A stretch of DNA of 64,000 bases from Leucocoprinus leucothites (GCA_013368445.1 JAACJO010000007.1:1612001-1676000), one strand, 5' to 3'; shown: positions 1-13,521, counted from the first letter of the stretch. Notes: a model not told the origin generated them from the sequence alone. A program made the numbers and translations.

Positions 1-1085
1 AAGTCTAGCGGCTTGCTGGACTGAGGAACCACCGAGGATTGCACCAGTCATCATGCCTGGGATTGCAATAATCCCGAGGACGCTAGTTAATGAAAGGTGA
101 CAGGTCAGTCTTAGAGATTTACACATTTTAATGAAGCTTGCGTCATACCTCATATTATTAATGGTAGGCGTTAATGCTAATCTTAGAGCTTCTATTGCGA
201 TAGGTCTGCAGGCCTCGACACGAGAGGCACCGAAAGCAAGATAAACTTCTACTTTATCTCTATTTTCTCTGCAAGTCATTCTCAGCATCGGATAAAAGCG
301 AAATAAACTGGGACTTACTGTAACTCTTTTAACACGTAGTTTGTGGAAACCGTAATACCGGAAATTGTGGCGCCGCAGAGCATGCCAACAATAGGTACTG
401 TTCGATACAGATTAGAGAACATTAGATGAGATAGGTTTCAAATCAAAAAGTACGTACTATATTGTATGGGTGTCCAGAAGGGGTCTATAGCCATGGCATA
501 CCTCGAACCAAGTATCGAAACAGGTATTGTCGATCCCAGCATTGCGACAAGCACGGACGGGAACTGTAAGAAACGATCAGAAGGGGTGTGTACCCAGTGA
601 GAGACTGTTCAAACCATGTGTTGATACCGCCGCTTCGATTTGTTAACCACTAACACGTGTATCATCATAAGAACGGATCTTCGCAAGGAATAAATACAAG
701 CATACCAATCTCAATCGTTCCCAGCAAATTGAGCAATACTAAGGTCGCCATGTAAATGTAGTCCAGAAACCGTTGGAGAGCTACCCAAGCACTCACTCGT
801 TATGCTTGCTACGACCCATTTGTCCTTCGCCGCGAATACTTGCTGTAGGATAGTAGCAACAACCGTCAGCTGCACCATGCACCGGACTGCACTGATTAAC
901 AGCGAGGTCCCAACGCCAATCTTCAGAATCCCAGAAACACAAGCGTCGAACAAAATAAATGCGAGTGCGATTGTGACATTTTCCCATCCCAATTGCGTAT
1001 CCAGAGCAGTACCAAAGAACTGCACGTCATAAGCAACCACGGGGGCAACCAAGCTGCTTTGAGTGAGGTTGTGTCTTGAGTGCAT
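1..1085 (-). CDS. UPF0014 family membrane protein (partial, 3' end outside window)
   Basis: Multi-pass membrane protein of the UPF0014 family, related to bacterial FetB/YbbM and plant ALS3 permeases thought to move metal ions or sugars; substrate here unknown. Reading the minus strand from ATG at 1085, a first exon of about 95 residues with hydrophobic stretches is followed by exons giving LLNLLGTIEI, then FPSVLVAMLGSTIPVSILG, AIDPFWTPIQY and IVGMLCGATISGITVSTNY, then LAFGASRVEACRPIAIEALR and the diagnostic PGMMTGAILGGSSVQQA at the window edge. These are the family signature blocks in correct order. At least four introns interrupt the gene. The stop codon lies upstream of position 1, so the gene is incomplete only because of the window border. 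Confidence 0.85.
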
Positions 1086-2680
1086 ACTGCCAGTGGCAGA
1101 GCTTGACGGTCTAAAATGATGATTACTGGAAAGAAAATTCCGTCGACGGATAAGAGGACGCTCTAGGAGAGTGCAATAAGGGAATCCACGGAGTCAAGGG
1201 GGAGATAGTTTGCGTTGACTTCAGGACGATTTTTATACGCGAGAAGTTGGGAGGCGTTGAGCAAGGAGGTGGAGCAGGCCAAAGAAAGAGAGGTATGGAT
1301 AAAGGGAAAGAGGTAGAGATAATTTGACCCCGCGCTTTATGATGAGATCTTAAAAGGTCGTGAAACAGCTCAGACCGGTGAGCTGGTTGGCCGTTGGAGA
1401 AATTCAGTTTGGACCTAGAAAGAATCCTGCGGGGGGAGTTATGATGAAATTGTTGTTTAAGCTCCGGTAAGTTTCAGCCAATCACAACGCGCCCATTTGT
1501 GGCTACGCTCCTTTTGGGGATATCATTGCCATTCAATGAGCGCGTTCCTACCAAGGCAGCAATATTTACTTGAACTTTAGGCTCCTGACTCAAGCTTACA
1601 AGGTCCGGACGCACTCATTTGAAGCTCGTGAAACCAAAAATTGGGAAGATTTTGTGATATGTATTATCTAAGAAGAGTTCAAATGCCCGTATCAGCCATT
1701 GCGTCTCCTTGACTATTCAAGTGCCAGCTCCAAACCCTTACAACTCGGAAATTAAAAGATGGTGCCATCGAATGCAACTTGGAGCGACTCGCTGTACCTT
1801 GGTAGCCGTATATCGTTTGAATATGGTGGGGTGTCGATAGGGGCTTTAGACTGATCGCTCACCAGCACTCCAAGGCATGATCGTGATCGCATACCTCAGA
1901 AGTCAGCACTCTGCAAGCTTCAAGGACGTCGCGCGTGGAACATTTGTGGAATATCTTCGCTGGAAATCGCAACCGCGGTGAGACTATTAACAGGATGAAT
2001 TGGTATCCCGCATGCCACTGAGATGAGCGATGCGGACGTTCTTCTCACAATTGGTCAAAGAATTCAACCTCATGAACATCAAGAACCTTAGATTCTATCG
2101 CTGAATATTGTGGAACCAGGCTGCTGCATGGTCAGCTGCTCGAACTCAAGGGAAGCTACATGATTGATATGAGAATTAAATCTCGACTTCCGTAAAGGAC
2201 GGACCAAGTACAGTAAACATTGGCAGATAACGGTGCTTAAGTGAATCTCACTAGGCATTTTCATTATCATCGGATTCGTTTGTCGTCTCGTTCATGTGGC
2301 CACCAGCAGACATAGCAGGGTAACAGATAAAATATTGGCGGATAAGTAGCCCAGACGGTAGGATAGGTATAGAAAGAACCCAATGCCAGAAGGTATTATA
2401 AGCGACTCTACTAAGCGGTGGGTTACTAACAAGAGAGTTTCCGGCCAGTAGCGTTGAACAACGGAAAACATGTATAAGAAAAGGGCATAAAACAAACATC
2501 AACAGTCTTCAAAAATCGTAAGGTAATCGTTTCATGAAAGGAAGAGAGCGAGCGCCAGATGGACAATAACCAAACAACAAGACCTGGATATAAACAACGC
2601 TAGGGCGACATACCCGGCTTTTTGCACTCTTACCATGCATGGGAGTGACCCCGACCAGTTAGCGGACTGGGTGACGCCAT
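1086..2680. other. Intergenic, no gene recognised
   Basis: About 1.6 kb between the start of the UPF0014 gene and the stop of the CBS/PB1 gene. The only open frames are short (the longest about 83 codons, minus strand near 2251-2502) and none resembles a known protein or shows a convincing exon chain. It holds the promoter of the UPF0014 gene and the 3' UTR of the CBS gene. Confidence 0.4.
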
Positions 2681-5085
2681 CTAGTAGTTGTTTGACGATA
2701 GCCTCGAAATGGTAAACACTCCAATAATAACAACGGCAAGAGCGCCTATACTGGCAGGAAGCAGCAGGTCCTTTGGAATTCCGAAAACTTCTTCGGCAGG
2801 TGAGGGTACAGGCGAAGCAGCGGGTGGAGGCACGTAAACGGGAGGGGTCGGCTTCTCAGGAGGAGTGGCAGTTAATTCGCTCTTCTCAACCTCTTTTTCC
2901 TCAGCCTTGGCCTTCTCGGTGACTTCTTTAGCCTTCTCCTCGCTCTTATCTGCACCAGCCTCCTGCCATCCTTTCCCACCTTGGACATACAACACAACAC
3001 GGTCATGTCCTGCAGTCCTGGCGATCTTGACGGCATCCGTAACATCGTCGTCTGAGGTGATCAACACGGTGTCACCATCAGCGTCAGTGTAGGAAAGAAC
3101 GAAGTCATTTGGATCAGGGTGGATGGCACCTTCTTCGGCTTTGAAGTCGGTGAAGAAGGGATCGGTAGCGAGTTTTCCAGATATGATTTCGCGCAAATGG
3201 GCAACATCGTCGTGCCTCGACTGGAACCTATGCGTCCTGCCACCGGGTGTGCGAAATTTGAAGACATAGGTGCCATCATCCACATGAATAGGAACAGGTG
3301 CAGCAGGAACCGAGACGCCTTTCTTCCTTGGAAGTCCAGACAGAGCCGATGCATGATCATCATCATCCGCAACTGACGCCGAATCGTTAGGGTGCAAATC
3401 AGAGAGAGGGGATTGTTGTAGGTGAGAAAGATCGCCATGAGAGAAGTGAGAACGAGATGGAGCATGAGAGCCAGAGAGCGTAGAATCATTGTCATCGTGG
3501 CCAATCGAGTCGAAGAACTTGCCCCACATGGGTCCACCTTCATTATCATTAGCGGAGTCACCGCCGGCCATAGCATTCATCTAGATGGAATGAGATAAGG
3601 GCCATCAAAATTGTTTGCAATTCTGCCCACCTGCTCAAGAGTTGCATATGTCAGCTTAAGGACATCGACAATGGCAACCAATGAACCATCCTCCTCAACC
3701 ACAGGCAAGTTAAGGTAATGACCATCTGTATTTTTGTTTTAGTCCAGTATCAGCCAGATAGTAAAAGTTAGCGTACTGTGCATCTTCTTGAGAGCATCGT
3801 GGACGGTCATGGTTGGGGGTGCAGTATCAGGATGAGGAGTCATAACCCTGACGACACTACATCTATTCGCCTCCAGTCCAGCAGCAATAACTCGAAGAAC
3901 GACGTCCTTGCTAGTAAAAATACCAGCAATTCTGCCAGCCTCGACAACACAAACAGCCGTGGTACGTCTCTCCTTCATCAACTTGGCGACCTCGCGCACG
4001 CTCGTCTTAGGACCAACAGTAGCGGGTTCGGTGCGAGAATCCATAACCGTGGTCAGGTCGGGAAGAGCAGTCTTCTGCCTGAGCTTTTCAGCCCAAGCAA
4101 GCATGGCTGTAGCCTGGGGATTGTTTCCTACTGAGCCGAGCTCAGTCTGAACACCAGCCATAGCGTTGAACAATTGTTCTGATGCTGCAGAGCTACGTTC
4201 GACCTTGTCCAGAGCTTCATGGAACACCTTGGTGATATCAAGCAGTCCGACGACGTTACCATCCTCGTTGCAGACGGGCTAGGTTCAAATGAGCTGAGAA
4301 CCGAAAAAAAAAATTGCAACCATGGATTGGGACGAACCAGATGCCTGAAATGCCTTGTCACCATCAACTGCAAAGCTTCAGTCGCACTCGTACTGTCGCG
4401 GGTGACCATAGGACTACGCGTCATAATCTGGCTAACCGGCGTCTGGTGCGGGTCAAGGCCTTCCGCAGTGACCTGTCAAGTTCATTCCAGCTCAATAATT
4501 CTAACATGCTGAGAGGAGTGAGAGGACGCACCCGATACGCCAGATCCTTCGCGGTGAAGATACCACTAAGCCCCTCCTCATCGTCAACAACAAGAACGCA
4601 GTCCGTACGCTTGGCCGCACACAATTGACTGGCCTCAGCGACTGAGATGTTCTCCGGCACCGTCAAAGCAGGCGAGGGTTTGAGTGCTGCAACGGTTCCC
4701 TTCGCTGCATGCTTGTTGGCTCTCTGCTTCCTACTCGACTGGTGCGTCGTCGAGATAGTTCGTTTACGCGAAAGCTCAGATTCTATCTTCTTGCGAATTG
4801 CCTAACAAATTGAACTGGGTGAACAAAAGCAGGAGACACGTGGATAGTTTTTGGGCATACCTCGTCGCGTCTCGACTGTTTCTTTCTGTGCTCGGAAAGA
4901 GAGACATTAGACTGGTAACCGGAGAGGGTAGACATGCTGGAAGCGCCGTTGGTGGATTTGGCAGGGATTGTTTTGGTCGGGAAAGGTGAAACGGGGCGGT
5001 CCGAATAAGGGGTTGGCGAATTGGATGTGTTACGGCTTGTTGGTACGGGTATACGTGACATGAAGTGGCCAACAGAGTCCTCCAA
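2681..5085 (-). CDS. CBS-domain and PB1-domain protein with C-terminal membrane anchor (Mug70-like)
   Basis: Probable regulatory protein of roughly 650-700 residues, like fission yeast Mug70. From ATG at 5085 there is a Ser/Thr/Pro-rich, basic N-terminus (about 100 residues), then two pairs of CBS modules. The first pair contains LTVPENISVAEASQLC, DCVLVVDDEEGLSGIFTAKD and QIMTRSPMVTRDSTSATEAL; the second contains TSVREVAKLMKERRTTAVCV, GIFTSKDVVLRVIAAGL and a final LPVVEEDGSLVAIVDVLKL. CBS pairs usually bind adenosine nucleotides. The last exon (2681-3580) encodes a PB1 domain (TYVFKFRTPGGRTHRFQSRH, then DADGDTVLITSDDDVTDAV), a charged Lys/Glu/Pro-rich linker and a terminal hydrophobic helix LLLPASIGALAVVIIGVF followed by only about ten residues, suggesting a tail anchor. 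Several introns. Confidence 0.88.
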
Positions 5086-5355
5086 CCTTCAACTTGCGGT
5101 GTCGCTCGTTGTCGAGGCTCTGGACCAAGGACTATCTCACAGACGCTTAGTGTCCGCTTAAAAGGCGGTTAAATTCGTTTTCGGCTCGGGTATTCCAGGT
5201 GATCTCTCCTGATTGGCTGATGATCCAAACTCAACATATTTGGTAAAAACTCTCATAAACACAGAAACGGACCAAGAAACATCAAAAACCATTCTATGTA
5301 ACCGTAATACAACCCTATCTATGATCAACGTCTACAAGTCTACGTAAAAAACAAT

Positions 5356-8083
5356 TTAACGTGTAGTACCAGGTGCGCGCGAGGGGAACAACATCCACAT
5401 GATAAATACGAAACCCGCCAGCCCAGTGGTGATGTATGTCACCGTCTGGACACCTTTCGAAGTCGAAATAAGTCCTGCAATAAATGGGAAGATTGCTGGG
5501 AGAAGTAGTGTGTCAGTGACCCCGCCTTGGTTGACACTTTAAGGAAATCTTTACCTGAACCGAGACTTCCAGCTGCACCACTAGAACGAAATTTAAAAAA
5601 CGGTCATCACGACATACGACGAGGATATTACTCACATCAAAGCCATGCTAACCATGTGCGTCTCCTCTGGCAAGATCATCGTTGCCAGGGAGAGCGAACT
5701 AGGATAGACAGGACCGCACACAAGACCAATGACGCTCGTAAAGAACGCATTAGCAGCATTGGAGTTGACAAACCAGATTAGCAATTGCATGACCAAACAA
5801 ATCCCTGCGCCCAGAAATGGCTTATCAGAACGGAGGCAAGCTTGCTTCCTAAGCTAGCTCACCGAGAGAAGTCTGGACAAGCCATTTATTTTGTGTGAAG
5901 CTCATCCTGGTGATGGATCAGCAGGGTCCATGATAGCGGAGAAGGATAGGCTCACCTGGGCATGAAATAACCCCAACCGAATCTACCAATAGAAATCCCG
6001 GCCCAGAAACCCGAAGCAACATAACCAACCGTTTTGGGATCTGCGTGCTGGAGAAATCTGTTAGCTCAGGACGAATATAGCGGAGGGCTATAGCGTACCC
6101 TAGTGTCCAAGAGATAAGACACGATCTGGCAGGGTTGGAGGGAATGTCAGCTTCAGGAGCACACATATGAGAAACTTTAGGAGCGGGACACACAAAGCCT
6201 TGCGTGGAGGTCTCGCTGAAGAGTTCAGTCATTAGGTGAGTTCTGAGACGTTTTTCACGAGAAAGATGCTCACCATCCGTAGTACATGAGAACGAAAATC
6301 GAAAACGCCCATGTCATTGGCATAGAGAGGGTCAAGCGAAGCGCTGTGAAAATGGCCATCAATAACCAGCCCATGGACAATCGAGAATCTCGGAAACTAA
6401 CCACTTTGCGGAGCTTTGGTGGCCTGAGGCGCAAGAGTGGCCGACGGCTCGTGAACCTCCTGGGAAGCACGGGAAGTAGAAGGACCGATATCAAGTTTAC
6501 CATCGGAGCTTGATATAGTGGTCTCGGTATTCCTTCTCGTCAAGACTGTATTCCGCCTCTTGGCACGGTTACATTCCCGGATCCACTCCGTTGTCGTTGG
6601 TCTAAAGGTCAACGACAATAGCCCCGTGTTGAATGCAGAAAGGACGAGGGACCCGTAGTAGAAATGCTTCCAGGGAACGCCAGCTGCGACGAGGGTCTGG
6701 CAAATAAGGGGAGAAATGACACCGCCAAAGCCTATGTCCAGGGCACCGTCATTAGTCTGATCAAAAATAACAAATCGAGAGGAACTCACTCCAAAGGCCG
6801 TAACTATAGCCGAGAGATTGAGGCATGACCCTCTTGAAGTATAGGTTCCTAATTTTGCTGGTGAGCTTTTCTCAAAGATAGCGGTATTGGTGTACCCACA
6901 GAGTCGCTGATACGTTGTGTGTCAGCAATGTCGATCAAGAGAGCAGTCGAGCGACTCACCGGTCAAAATAGCACGAGCAAAAGCAGCAAGAACATATGCC
7001 GAAAAGATCGTGATATATCCTCTAGTCGAACCCATCATCACGAAGAAAGTAGCATGCATCAAGCTCGAGAGCACAAGCGAAAGGTGTTGAGCCTGCAGAA
7101 AAGACTCCCGAACATCACCACCCCGAGATCTCCTGGTGCGAGCGGGGGCAAGGTGAGGGATCCATGCACTACGTTCCCGTTCCACTGGGGTGCGGGCGAG
7201 CGTTTTCATGATAACCTCGACCAAGAAGGTACCGGAGAGGAAACTATACCCGCCGTTAGTGGCATGGTCCAATCGCAATTTAATCAATCTATAGATCTTA
7301 CCCCACAGTGGTCCCCGTGAACAACAAAGAAGACATCGTAAAGCTGACGTGGAAATCGGCCATAAAGACTACAAATAAGGGTCAGCCTCTGACTCGGGGG
7401 CCGAGGGAACATAGGAAGGAAGCTTACACGGGAGAACCGTCCCAGTGACTGGGGGAGGGGTAGCGTCAGCAAATACAAAGTAATGAGGTAACAGGAACCC
7501 ACTTACTCCCATCTCCCCAACCACACATGAAGAAAGCAAAATAGCCCGCGGTAAGCCTCCACTTCATCCTTTCTAGGGTTTCCTTGACCTCGCCGAAATT
7601 CGGTACCCGCTCTGGTTGGGGCGGGATGGTGCGATCATTTTCAAAAGACGCTTTCCTGCTATTTACAGTCGTGTTCACAGCAGTAGTCACGCTCGATGAA
7701 GCCCCGGGAGTGGACGGCAAGGACGTCATCTCAAACTCGGCCACGCCAGACGAGTTCTGGTGTCTAGGTACGACCATCTTGGACGCGTAGTCTGAGAAAT
7801 GAGCATGAGACAATGGCGAGATATGCGCCACAGTGCTCCTAGCAGATGCTAGTAGGGTTGTACCACCTCCAGGCGAAGTATCAGAAGTCCAAGATGTAAC
7901 TTCAGGATCGTCAGCGACAGCACTCTCGTCAAAGTAGCCAGAACTAGACTCGGAAGGAGGCTGTGGGGTAAAAAAGAGACGAGGAACGGCACTGAGCGGG
8001 TGGACCGAACTGCGGCGTCTGCCACGAAGAGTGCCATTAACCTGGCAAGATTCGTCAACGGCGGTGGTCAACAAAGTAGTCAT
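5356..8083 (-). CDS. MFS transporter, fucose-permease/Bsc6-like (copy 1)
   Basis: Major facilitator superfamily transporter of about 600 residues; substrate cannot be told from sequence. ATG at 8083 opens a soluble Ser/Thr-rich N-terminus of about 180 residues before the first membrane helix (MKWRLTAGYFAFFMCGWGDG). Later exons give the helix-1/2 loop FHVSFTMSSLLFTGTTVG, alternating hydrophobic helices, a long charged central loop near 6400-6600, and a last exon that ends ...FPSRAPGTTR before the TAA at 5356-5358. Around a dozen short introns. It is a paralogue of the gene at 21395-24084: same strand, same N-terminal soluble extension, same WRL-SGYFA first helix and same FPSR C-terminus. Fungal Bsc6 and bacterial fucose permeases are the nearest named families. 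Confidence 0.82.
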
Positions 8084-9974
8084 AGCTGTTCGATGAATAC
8101 GAGAGAGAGAAGTGCTGCGAGGATAAAAAGCTAAGAAGGATAAGTTCTAGCTGTTTGAAGCGACTCGAGCAATTTGCACGGAAGCTTTATACCAGAGATT
8201 CCCCAAAGTGATCTATGGAGTAGATCGCATTGACCCACAACCCTATTAGCTCAATCCCCAAGATCCGCTCCGTTTCTTAGATGCTGAAATTAGAGACACG
8301 GTGATTATTACCCACATTAGTATGTACACGGCACGCGCGGGAGAAATATGCGCACCGAACCTTGTTTTGCCTTATCACCTCGTTGACACACCAGGTATTA
8401 TGCAGGGTTTTTTCAATTACGCCTCCGGCTTGAATCAAACTCGAAATGAACAGTTACCAGCAAGAAAACCCTCGACAGACGAGCCATGCTTCTGACACCC
8501 GAGTCAGGCGACACCGATTGGAGCGTAAGCCGCGCCATAATAAATGTCAATGGTACGTCGCGATGAAAACTCCCGTCCTCCCTGCCCAGGAGACAAATTT
8601 GCAGATGCGCATTCAGTTTTAGTCCAAGTCACAGATTGCCAGGTGAGCAAGGCCTTGAATGGAATACAATATCGGAGGGCTGGTACCAGGGCTCGAAGCG
8701 CGTCCACGAGGGTCCAAAAGGGTTCAGGTATTCAAATACTCAGCCTTCTCTCAAAACGGTCCGAGGCGTTTTGACAATTTGATCGCGGATGTTCTTCTCG
8801 TTCTTCCGTCGTCTGCAAATATGAGAGCATAAAATCAGGTCCAGCAGAATTTAAGTCACAAGACAAGCTCCAGAGTTCTGTCAAATCGCTTCTTCCCCAG
8901 CTGGTTAGGCAGGAAAACTGCGCCTTACAACATAAATCGAGATATCAGCGGCCAGCTGATCAGTCTCGTAAGTAACCTCAGGTGAAACCTTGCCGACCAC
9001 TCCTTGAACAAACATTGCAATTTAGGCATTCCAGCCCTCAGTAATGGCGCGCCTCCTGAAAAATTTCCTTCTTCATGGAGAGCGTGAGTACCTAACCCGA
9101 AAAAGTCAAAAAAATGCACCCACGGACGTAAATCGGTTGTCAAACGGAGTCGAAGCTCTAGATCGAGGAACAAGTCAAATAAGATGAAACAAGATTGAAT
9201 GGTCAGTTACGAACTGGTCGAGAAAAGGCTCAGGACAAGGACAAGGACGAGAACTCCTTGTCAACTTGGGTCAAGGCATTCCCCAAAACTGGCGTAGATC
9301 ATTCCGTGGCCTCGGCGCTTGGCAAACGATAACAACCATGAGGCTGGCAGCAGATTCTTCTAGATCAGGAGGTAAACACAGGGCAGGGCAGAAACACGGA
9401 ACTCTGCAAGTCTTTCAATTCTTTAGGATAATAGCCGGGTAAACTATCTGATCAACGTTGCCGGCCCTGACAAACAGTAGATAATACCGTCGGCTTCTTG
9501 TTGCCCAAACAATTTCGCAATCGCCCGTTGTTCCGCCTATGCAGAACCTGAGCAGAGTTTGAGTGAGAAGAAAGGGAATAGTACCTGATCCTAGGAGTTC
9601 AGATTTCGGCCGTCGGGCGTCGGCATAGACTAGATTTGCATGCTTGAGGATGGAGAGGAATGGAGCATATTATTAGATAGTTCAAACCGTAAATAACAAC
9701 CTGCTACCACTATCTATTCACAAGGTAATGACACGGGAAATGGCCAAGTTAAGAAGGGAAACCATGAAAAACGGATTATCTCGAGCCTTTTGTAAGTGTC
9801 AGGGGACAGTGAGCAGGCAAATAAAGAGACAGTGAGAAGCGAAATGGAGAGGTGGAAAAAGTAAGCGTAGAATAATAAGGAAAATTCCAGATAACTCCCG
9901 GGTCCTCCCAGAACCCTCCAATTACCTCAACTGATCTATAAGCTTCTGCCACCCCGAGCGTCACATTCGGCCAA
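8084..9974. other. Intergenic, no gene recognised
   Basis: Nearly 1.9 kb between the start of the MFS gene and the stop of the TMEM33 gene. Open frames on both strands are at most about 110 codons (for example minus 9776-10108, which overlaps the TMEM33 3' end out of frame) and none has a recognisable domain or coherent exon chain. Small AGGACA-type repeats occur near 9230-9250. Confidence 0.4.
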
Positions 9975-11179
9975 TTACCTCCTTGCACCCTGAGGGGGAT
10001 TGGGGTTCGGCTCAATGATAGCACTGCCAACCCATCGTCCAACAAGCGCCTTGGCCTTGTCATAAATCTGGCTAACACTGGGGTTGCCAGCCTTAGCGAC
10101 ATATCCATCGACCATACCGGTAGTTTTGGTCATAGCGTCACGAGTGAAGGCAGACTGATAGTAGCGCTGGCGGAGGAAATGGGCGTAGATGAGGGGGGCC
10201 AAAAGTGCATTCTGGAGGGTGATGGCACCGAGAATGACGCGGACAAAGATGATGAGCTCAGTATATGCGACGACCTTCATCGCGGTATCGTAGTTGGCTA
10301 CATAGCAGTTCAGAATTGCAAGAAGTAAGACGGGTAGCGAGAGAGGTACCTTTAACCCAGGCCTGGAGCTTCTTGGCGAGAGGATGAGGACCGGGTGCAC
10401 CGCCAGCAGTGGCAGGTGGACCAGGAGGAAGGAATTGCGGGAAAAGGGTCGTACGAGTGAAAGTCAAGGCGTGGAACAGCGAGAAAATCATGTACGGGAG
10501 GAGGGTAACTACACCCGTGTCAAAAAATATTCCTCATCGACGGGAAAAAGTTGTGTACGCACTCGCAATAGGCTTCCTGGACGACCACCAATAGATAGCG
10601 AGCAAGAAATATTGAACATTCTGTAAAATTCGGAATGACGCAATCAACAACGGGAACTATGTTTATCCAGGAAGAATACAGAAGAGAAGACATACCTCAT
10701 CGAGCAACGCGCGCCTGATATATGCCAAATTTGGTTGAGGGGTCTGTAGAAGCGAGTAGTATTTAGTTTCTTGTTCAAATCAGACGATTTGTCAAAAGGT
10801 GCGAAACCGACCCCGAGAGATTTGCTGCGGACACATAACAAGACACGTTAGCATACGCGACCGCAGCACTAATATTACTAGTGTCTACTCACTGGCAAAC
10901 GATAGCATAGCTGATTAGAGCACCAGTAAAGCTTGCTAAAAACGTGAAACGTGGTTGCAGTGAGCTAACGCTTGGCACTCGTGACAGCAATGTGCGCACC
11001 CTTGAACCACCATACCGAGATTGCTTTGAAAGTCAACCAGGCGAGGAAATACCGAATGGAAGCGACGAGAAGAATAAAGTGACCAGAGGCCCACAGATAA
11101 TGCTGGGTGGAGACACTCGGAGTGAGTATGCCTGACGTGGACAACAAGGTACATGGAATTATACCTGGGTGGTGGCCAT
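9975..11179 (-). CDS. TMEM33/Pom33 family membrane protein
   Basis: Member of the TMEM33/Pom33 (fission yeast Tts1) family, which shapes ER tubules and helps nuclear pore assembly. ATG at 11179 gives MATTQ, followed directly by a donor GTATAA; the next exon reads HYLWASGHFILLVASIRYF and AWLTFKAISVWWFKGAHIAV, the first hydrophobic hairpin. Further short exons lead to the last one (9975 to about 10350) with the aligned blocks TAMKVVAYTELIIFVRVILG, NALLAPLIYAHFLRQRYYQS and a final amphipathic region ending NPNPPQGARR. The block layout and the C-terminal helix after FLRQRYYQS are typical of the family; the length of around 270-290 residues fits. At least four introns. Confidence 0.8.
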
Positions 11180-11419
11180 TGGCTTAAGTTTCGTGAACTA
11201 CAACTAGAAGGAGATCTAGCGAAGAAAAGAGAAAGTGGTGGGAGAGACAGAGGAGAGTGAGGAGAACGTGTTCTGGCTCACGCCGCTTTTTGGAACACTC
11301 AACGCCCAAAACGTGGAGTCACGTCGTGTGACATTTGGACTGTGCTGTGACTTTATCACGTGGAAAACATGCGTTCATACTATAACCCAAATACGACAAC
11401 AAAGTACTCCAAGGTTACA

Positions 11420-13521
11420 CTACCGACTCCACTGCCCACCCCCAGCTTCCAGCTTTTTCCTCTCTTTACCCTTTTTGTACATCTCCTTCTCGACCTTCTT
11501 CCGCCCGAGCGCCTCTATCCGTCGGTGTTTGTTCTCCCGACGCACATCTTTTCTCGATACTTCCTCCCCTTCTTCCTCCTGTTCACTCATTTCTGGCTGC
11601 AACTCTTCAAATTGTTCTTGATCACTACCCTCTTCTCTTCTCCTTTTCTTGGCCGTTGCGTTTGATGTACCCTTTCCAGGCGCAAGGTTGAGGTTTACTC
11701 GTGGTGGCACAGCAAATCCGAATGCCTTGCCGACTTTAGCCAAATCTAGCTGATTCACGTCGAATATTTTTTTCAATGAATACGACGCGTACGCCTGCAG
11801 GTACGCGCGGAAACCGTCCTTTGCGGATTTGTGGAGGAAATAATTCTTCTGTAAGAGCTTCTCGAGCTTAAACGAACGCCACATCAGCACATGTTTGTTA
11901 ACACGAGTAGAAAACATGCATACTTGGGATTGCACATTTGCAATTTTATCAGCAGGGAAGCTGAACTCGTTTAGGGGAACCTTTGCTTCCTTCAGATACC
12001 GGAGGAAACCCAGCTCGCTCTCCAACAAAAACAACAAACTCTTGCCAACTTTTCCGGCACGAGCTGTACGACCAACTCGATGGATATAGTCTCTTGGATC
12101 ATCGGGAGGATCAAACTGTACGATCCAATCCACTCGAGGAATGTCAAGGCCACGGGCAGCGACATCGGTACACAGGAGAATTCCAGACTCCGCATTGTTG
12201 AACTCGAAGAAAGTGTTCGTCCGTTTTTGTTGTTTTTGTTTTCCCTAGGTAAAGACGCGTCAATAAACTGTAGACGAAGAATTTCTTGAGGGTAGAACGT
12301 ACATGTAGATCCAATACTGGCACATCAATATAATTCAACAATTCCGCGTGATATTTCACACTATTACAGCTCGAGAAAAACACAATAACCTTCTTCTTGA
12401 GATTCTTCTTGAGGAAGGTAAACAGCAACAAGAATCGACGATCCGACGGGCAAACAACATAGCCTTGAGAAAGAGTCGTAACGGTACTCGTGGCCTCCTC
12501 CTTGTCAACATCAACATGCACAGGACCGGGTCGTAATGAAATCCTTGCGAGGTCCTGCACTTTTGTCGTCTGTGTAGCAGAGAACAGCATAGACTGGCGG
12601 TCCTCTGTCAATACCAAAATGAGCGTCTATGTCCTCACAGCGACACGACAATCAGTATCACTCACCGTTCGGCAAGATAGAGATAATCCTCTTCATTTCC
12701 TCCTCGAAACCAATCTCTAGGATCCTGTCGGCTTCATCAATGATCAAAGCCTTGAGGTTCCTATACACGAATCCCTTGGTATTCTGGAGGTGATCCAGGA
12801 GTCGTCCAGGAGTGGCAACGAGGAGATTGACGCCCTTGACCAGTTTATCAGCTTCTGCACGACGGTTGGCTCCTCCCATAATGATACCAAACGTTTGTGA
12901 GTGGTGTACCATGAGGTCTTTCGCAACGCCGAAAATCTGGAGGGCAAGTTCACGTGTAGGTGAAATAATAATGATTCCTGTACCTGTAAAACCAGACACA
13001 GTAAAGCGTGAGCTTCTAAAATGTCCTGCTGGGAATATAGACAAGAACGCACCATTCATAGGTTTGAACTTCAACCGGTGCAACAGCTCAATCGCAGGAA
13101 CCAAAAACGCCAAAGTTTTCCCCGACCCAGTCCTCGCCGCTCCCAGGACATCCTTCCCAGCAAGCAGGAGAGGTATGCTCTTCGCCTGAATAGGGGTCAT
13201 CGTCTTGAATCCCATCTCCTCAAGAGCTTTCTGGGTTTGCGATGAAAGGTCGTATGTCGAGAAAGGTAGTCGTTCAGACGTCGAAGGAGTAGATACACTC
13301 GCAACGGTAGAAGACTCTATCGCTGTCGTTGTTGGAGCCGCAGGTGTTGCTGATGAAGAAGTTGAAGCATCTCTAGAGGAGGAAGTTTCGGTCGACGAGT
13401 CGTCTTTTGTGGGTGAAGATGTTGTTTCGTCTCTTGACTTTTCTGAAGAGGAAGAGCCATTCAACTTCGATTTGCTCTTCTTTTTTGATATTGATTTCGA
13501 CATATCGGCAGCTGCAGCCAT
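11420..13521 (-). CDS. HAS1: ATP-dependent RNA helicase Has1/DDX18
   Basis: DEAD-box helicase of the nucleolar Has1 family, needed for 40S and 60S ribosomal subunit assembly. After a Ser/Lys-rich low-complexity N-terminus the order is Q-motif region ([23 protein letters not shown]), motif [10 protein letters not shown], Ia PTRELALQ, Ib [15 protein letters not shown], motif II DEAD ([20 protein letters not shown]), motif III SAT, and motif [14 protein letters not shown]. The segments [20 protein letters not shown] and [13 protein letters not shown] are diagnostic of Has1 rather than other DEAD proteins. The C-terminus is Lys/Glu-rich and basic. Start chosen at 13521 ([16 protein letters not shown] context); an in-frame ATG seven codons upstream at 13542 is possible. 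An intron interrupts between PMNG and TGIIIISP. Confidence 0.95.

Noticed and set aside
11235..11665. Plus-strand frames of 128 and 101 codons with hydrophobic Phe/Leu-rich sequence
   Set aside because: They are antisense shadows of the Lys/Glu-rich C-terminus of Has1; the minus strand is clearly coding there.
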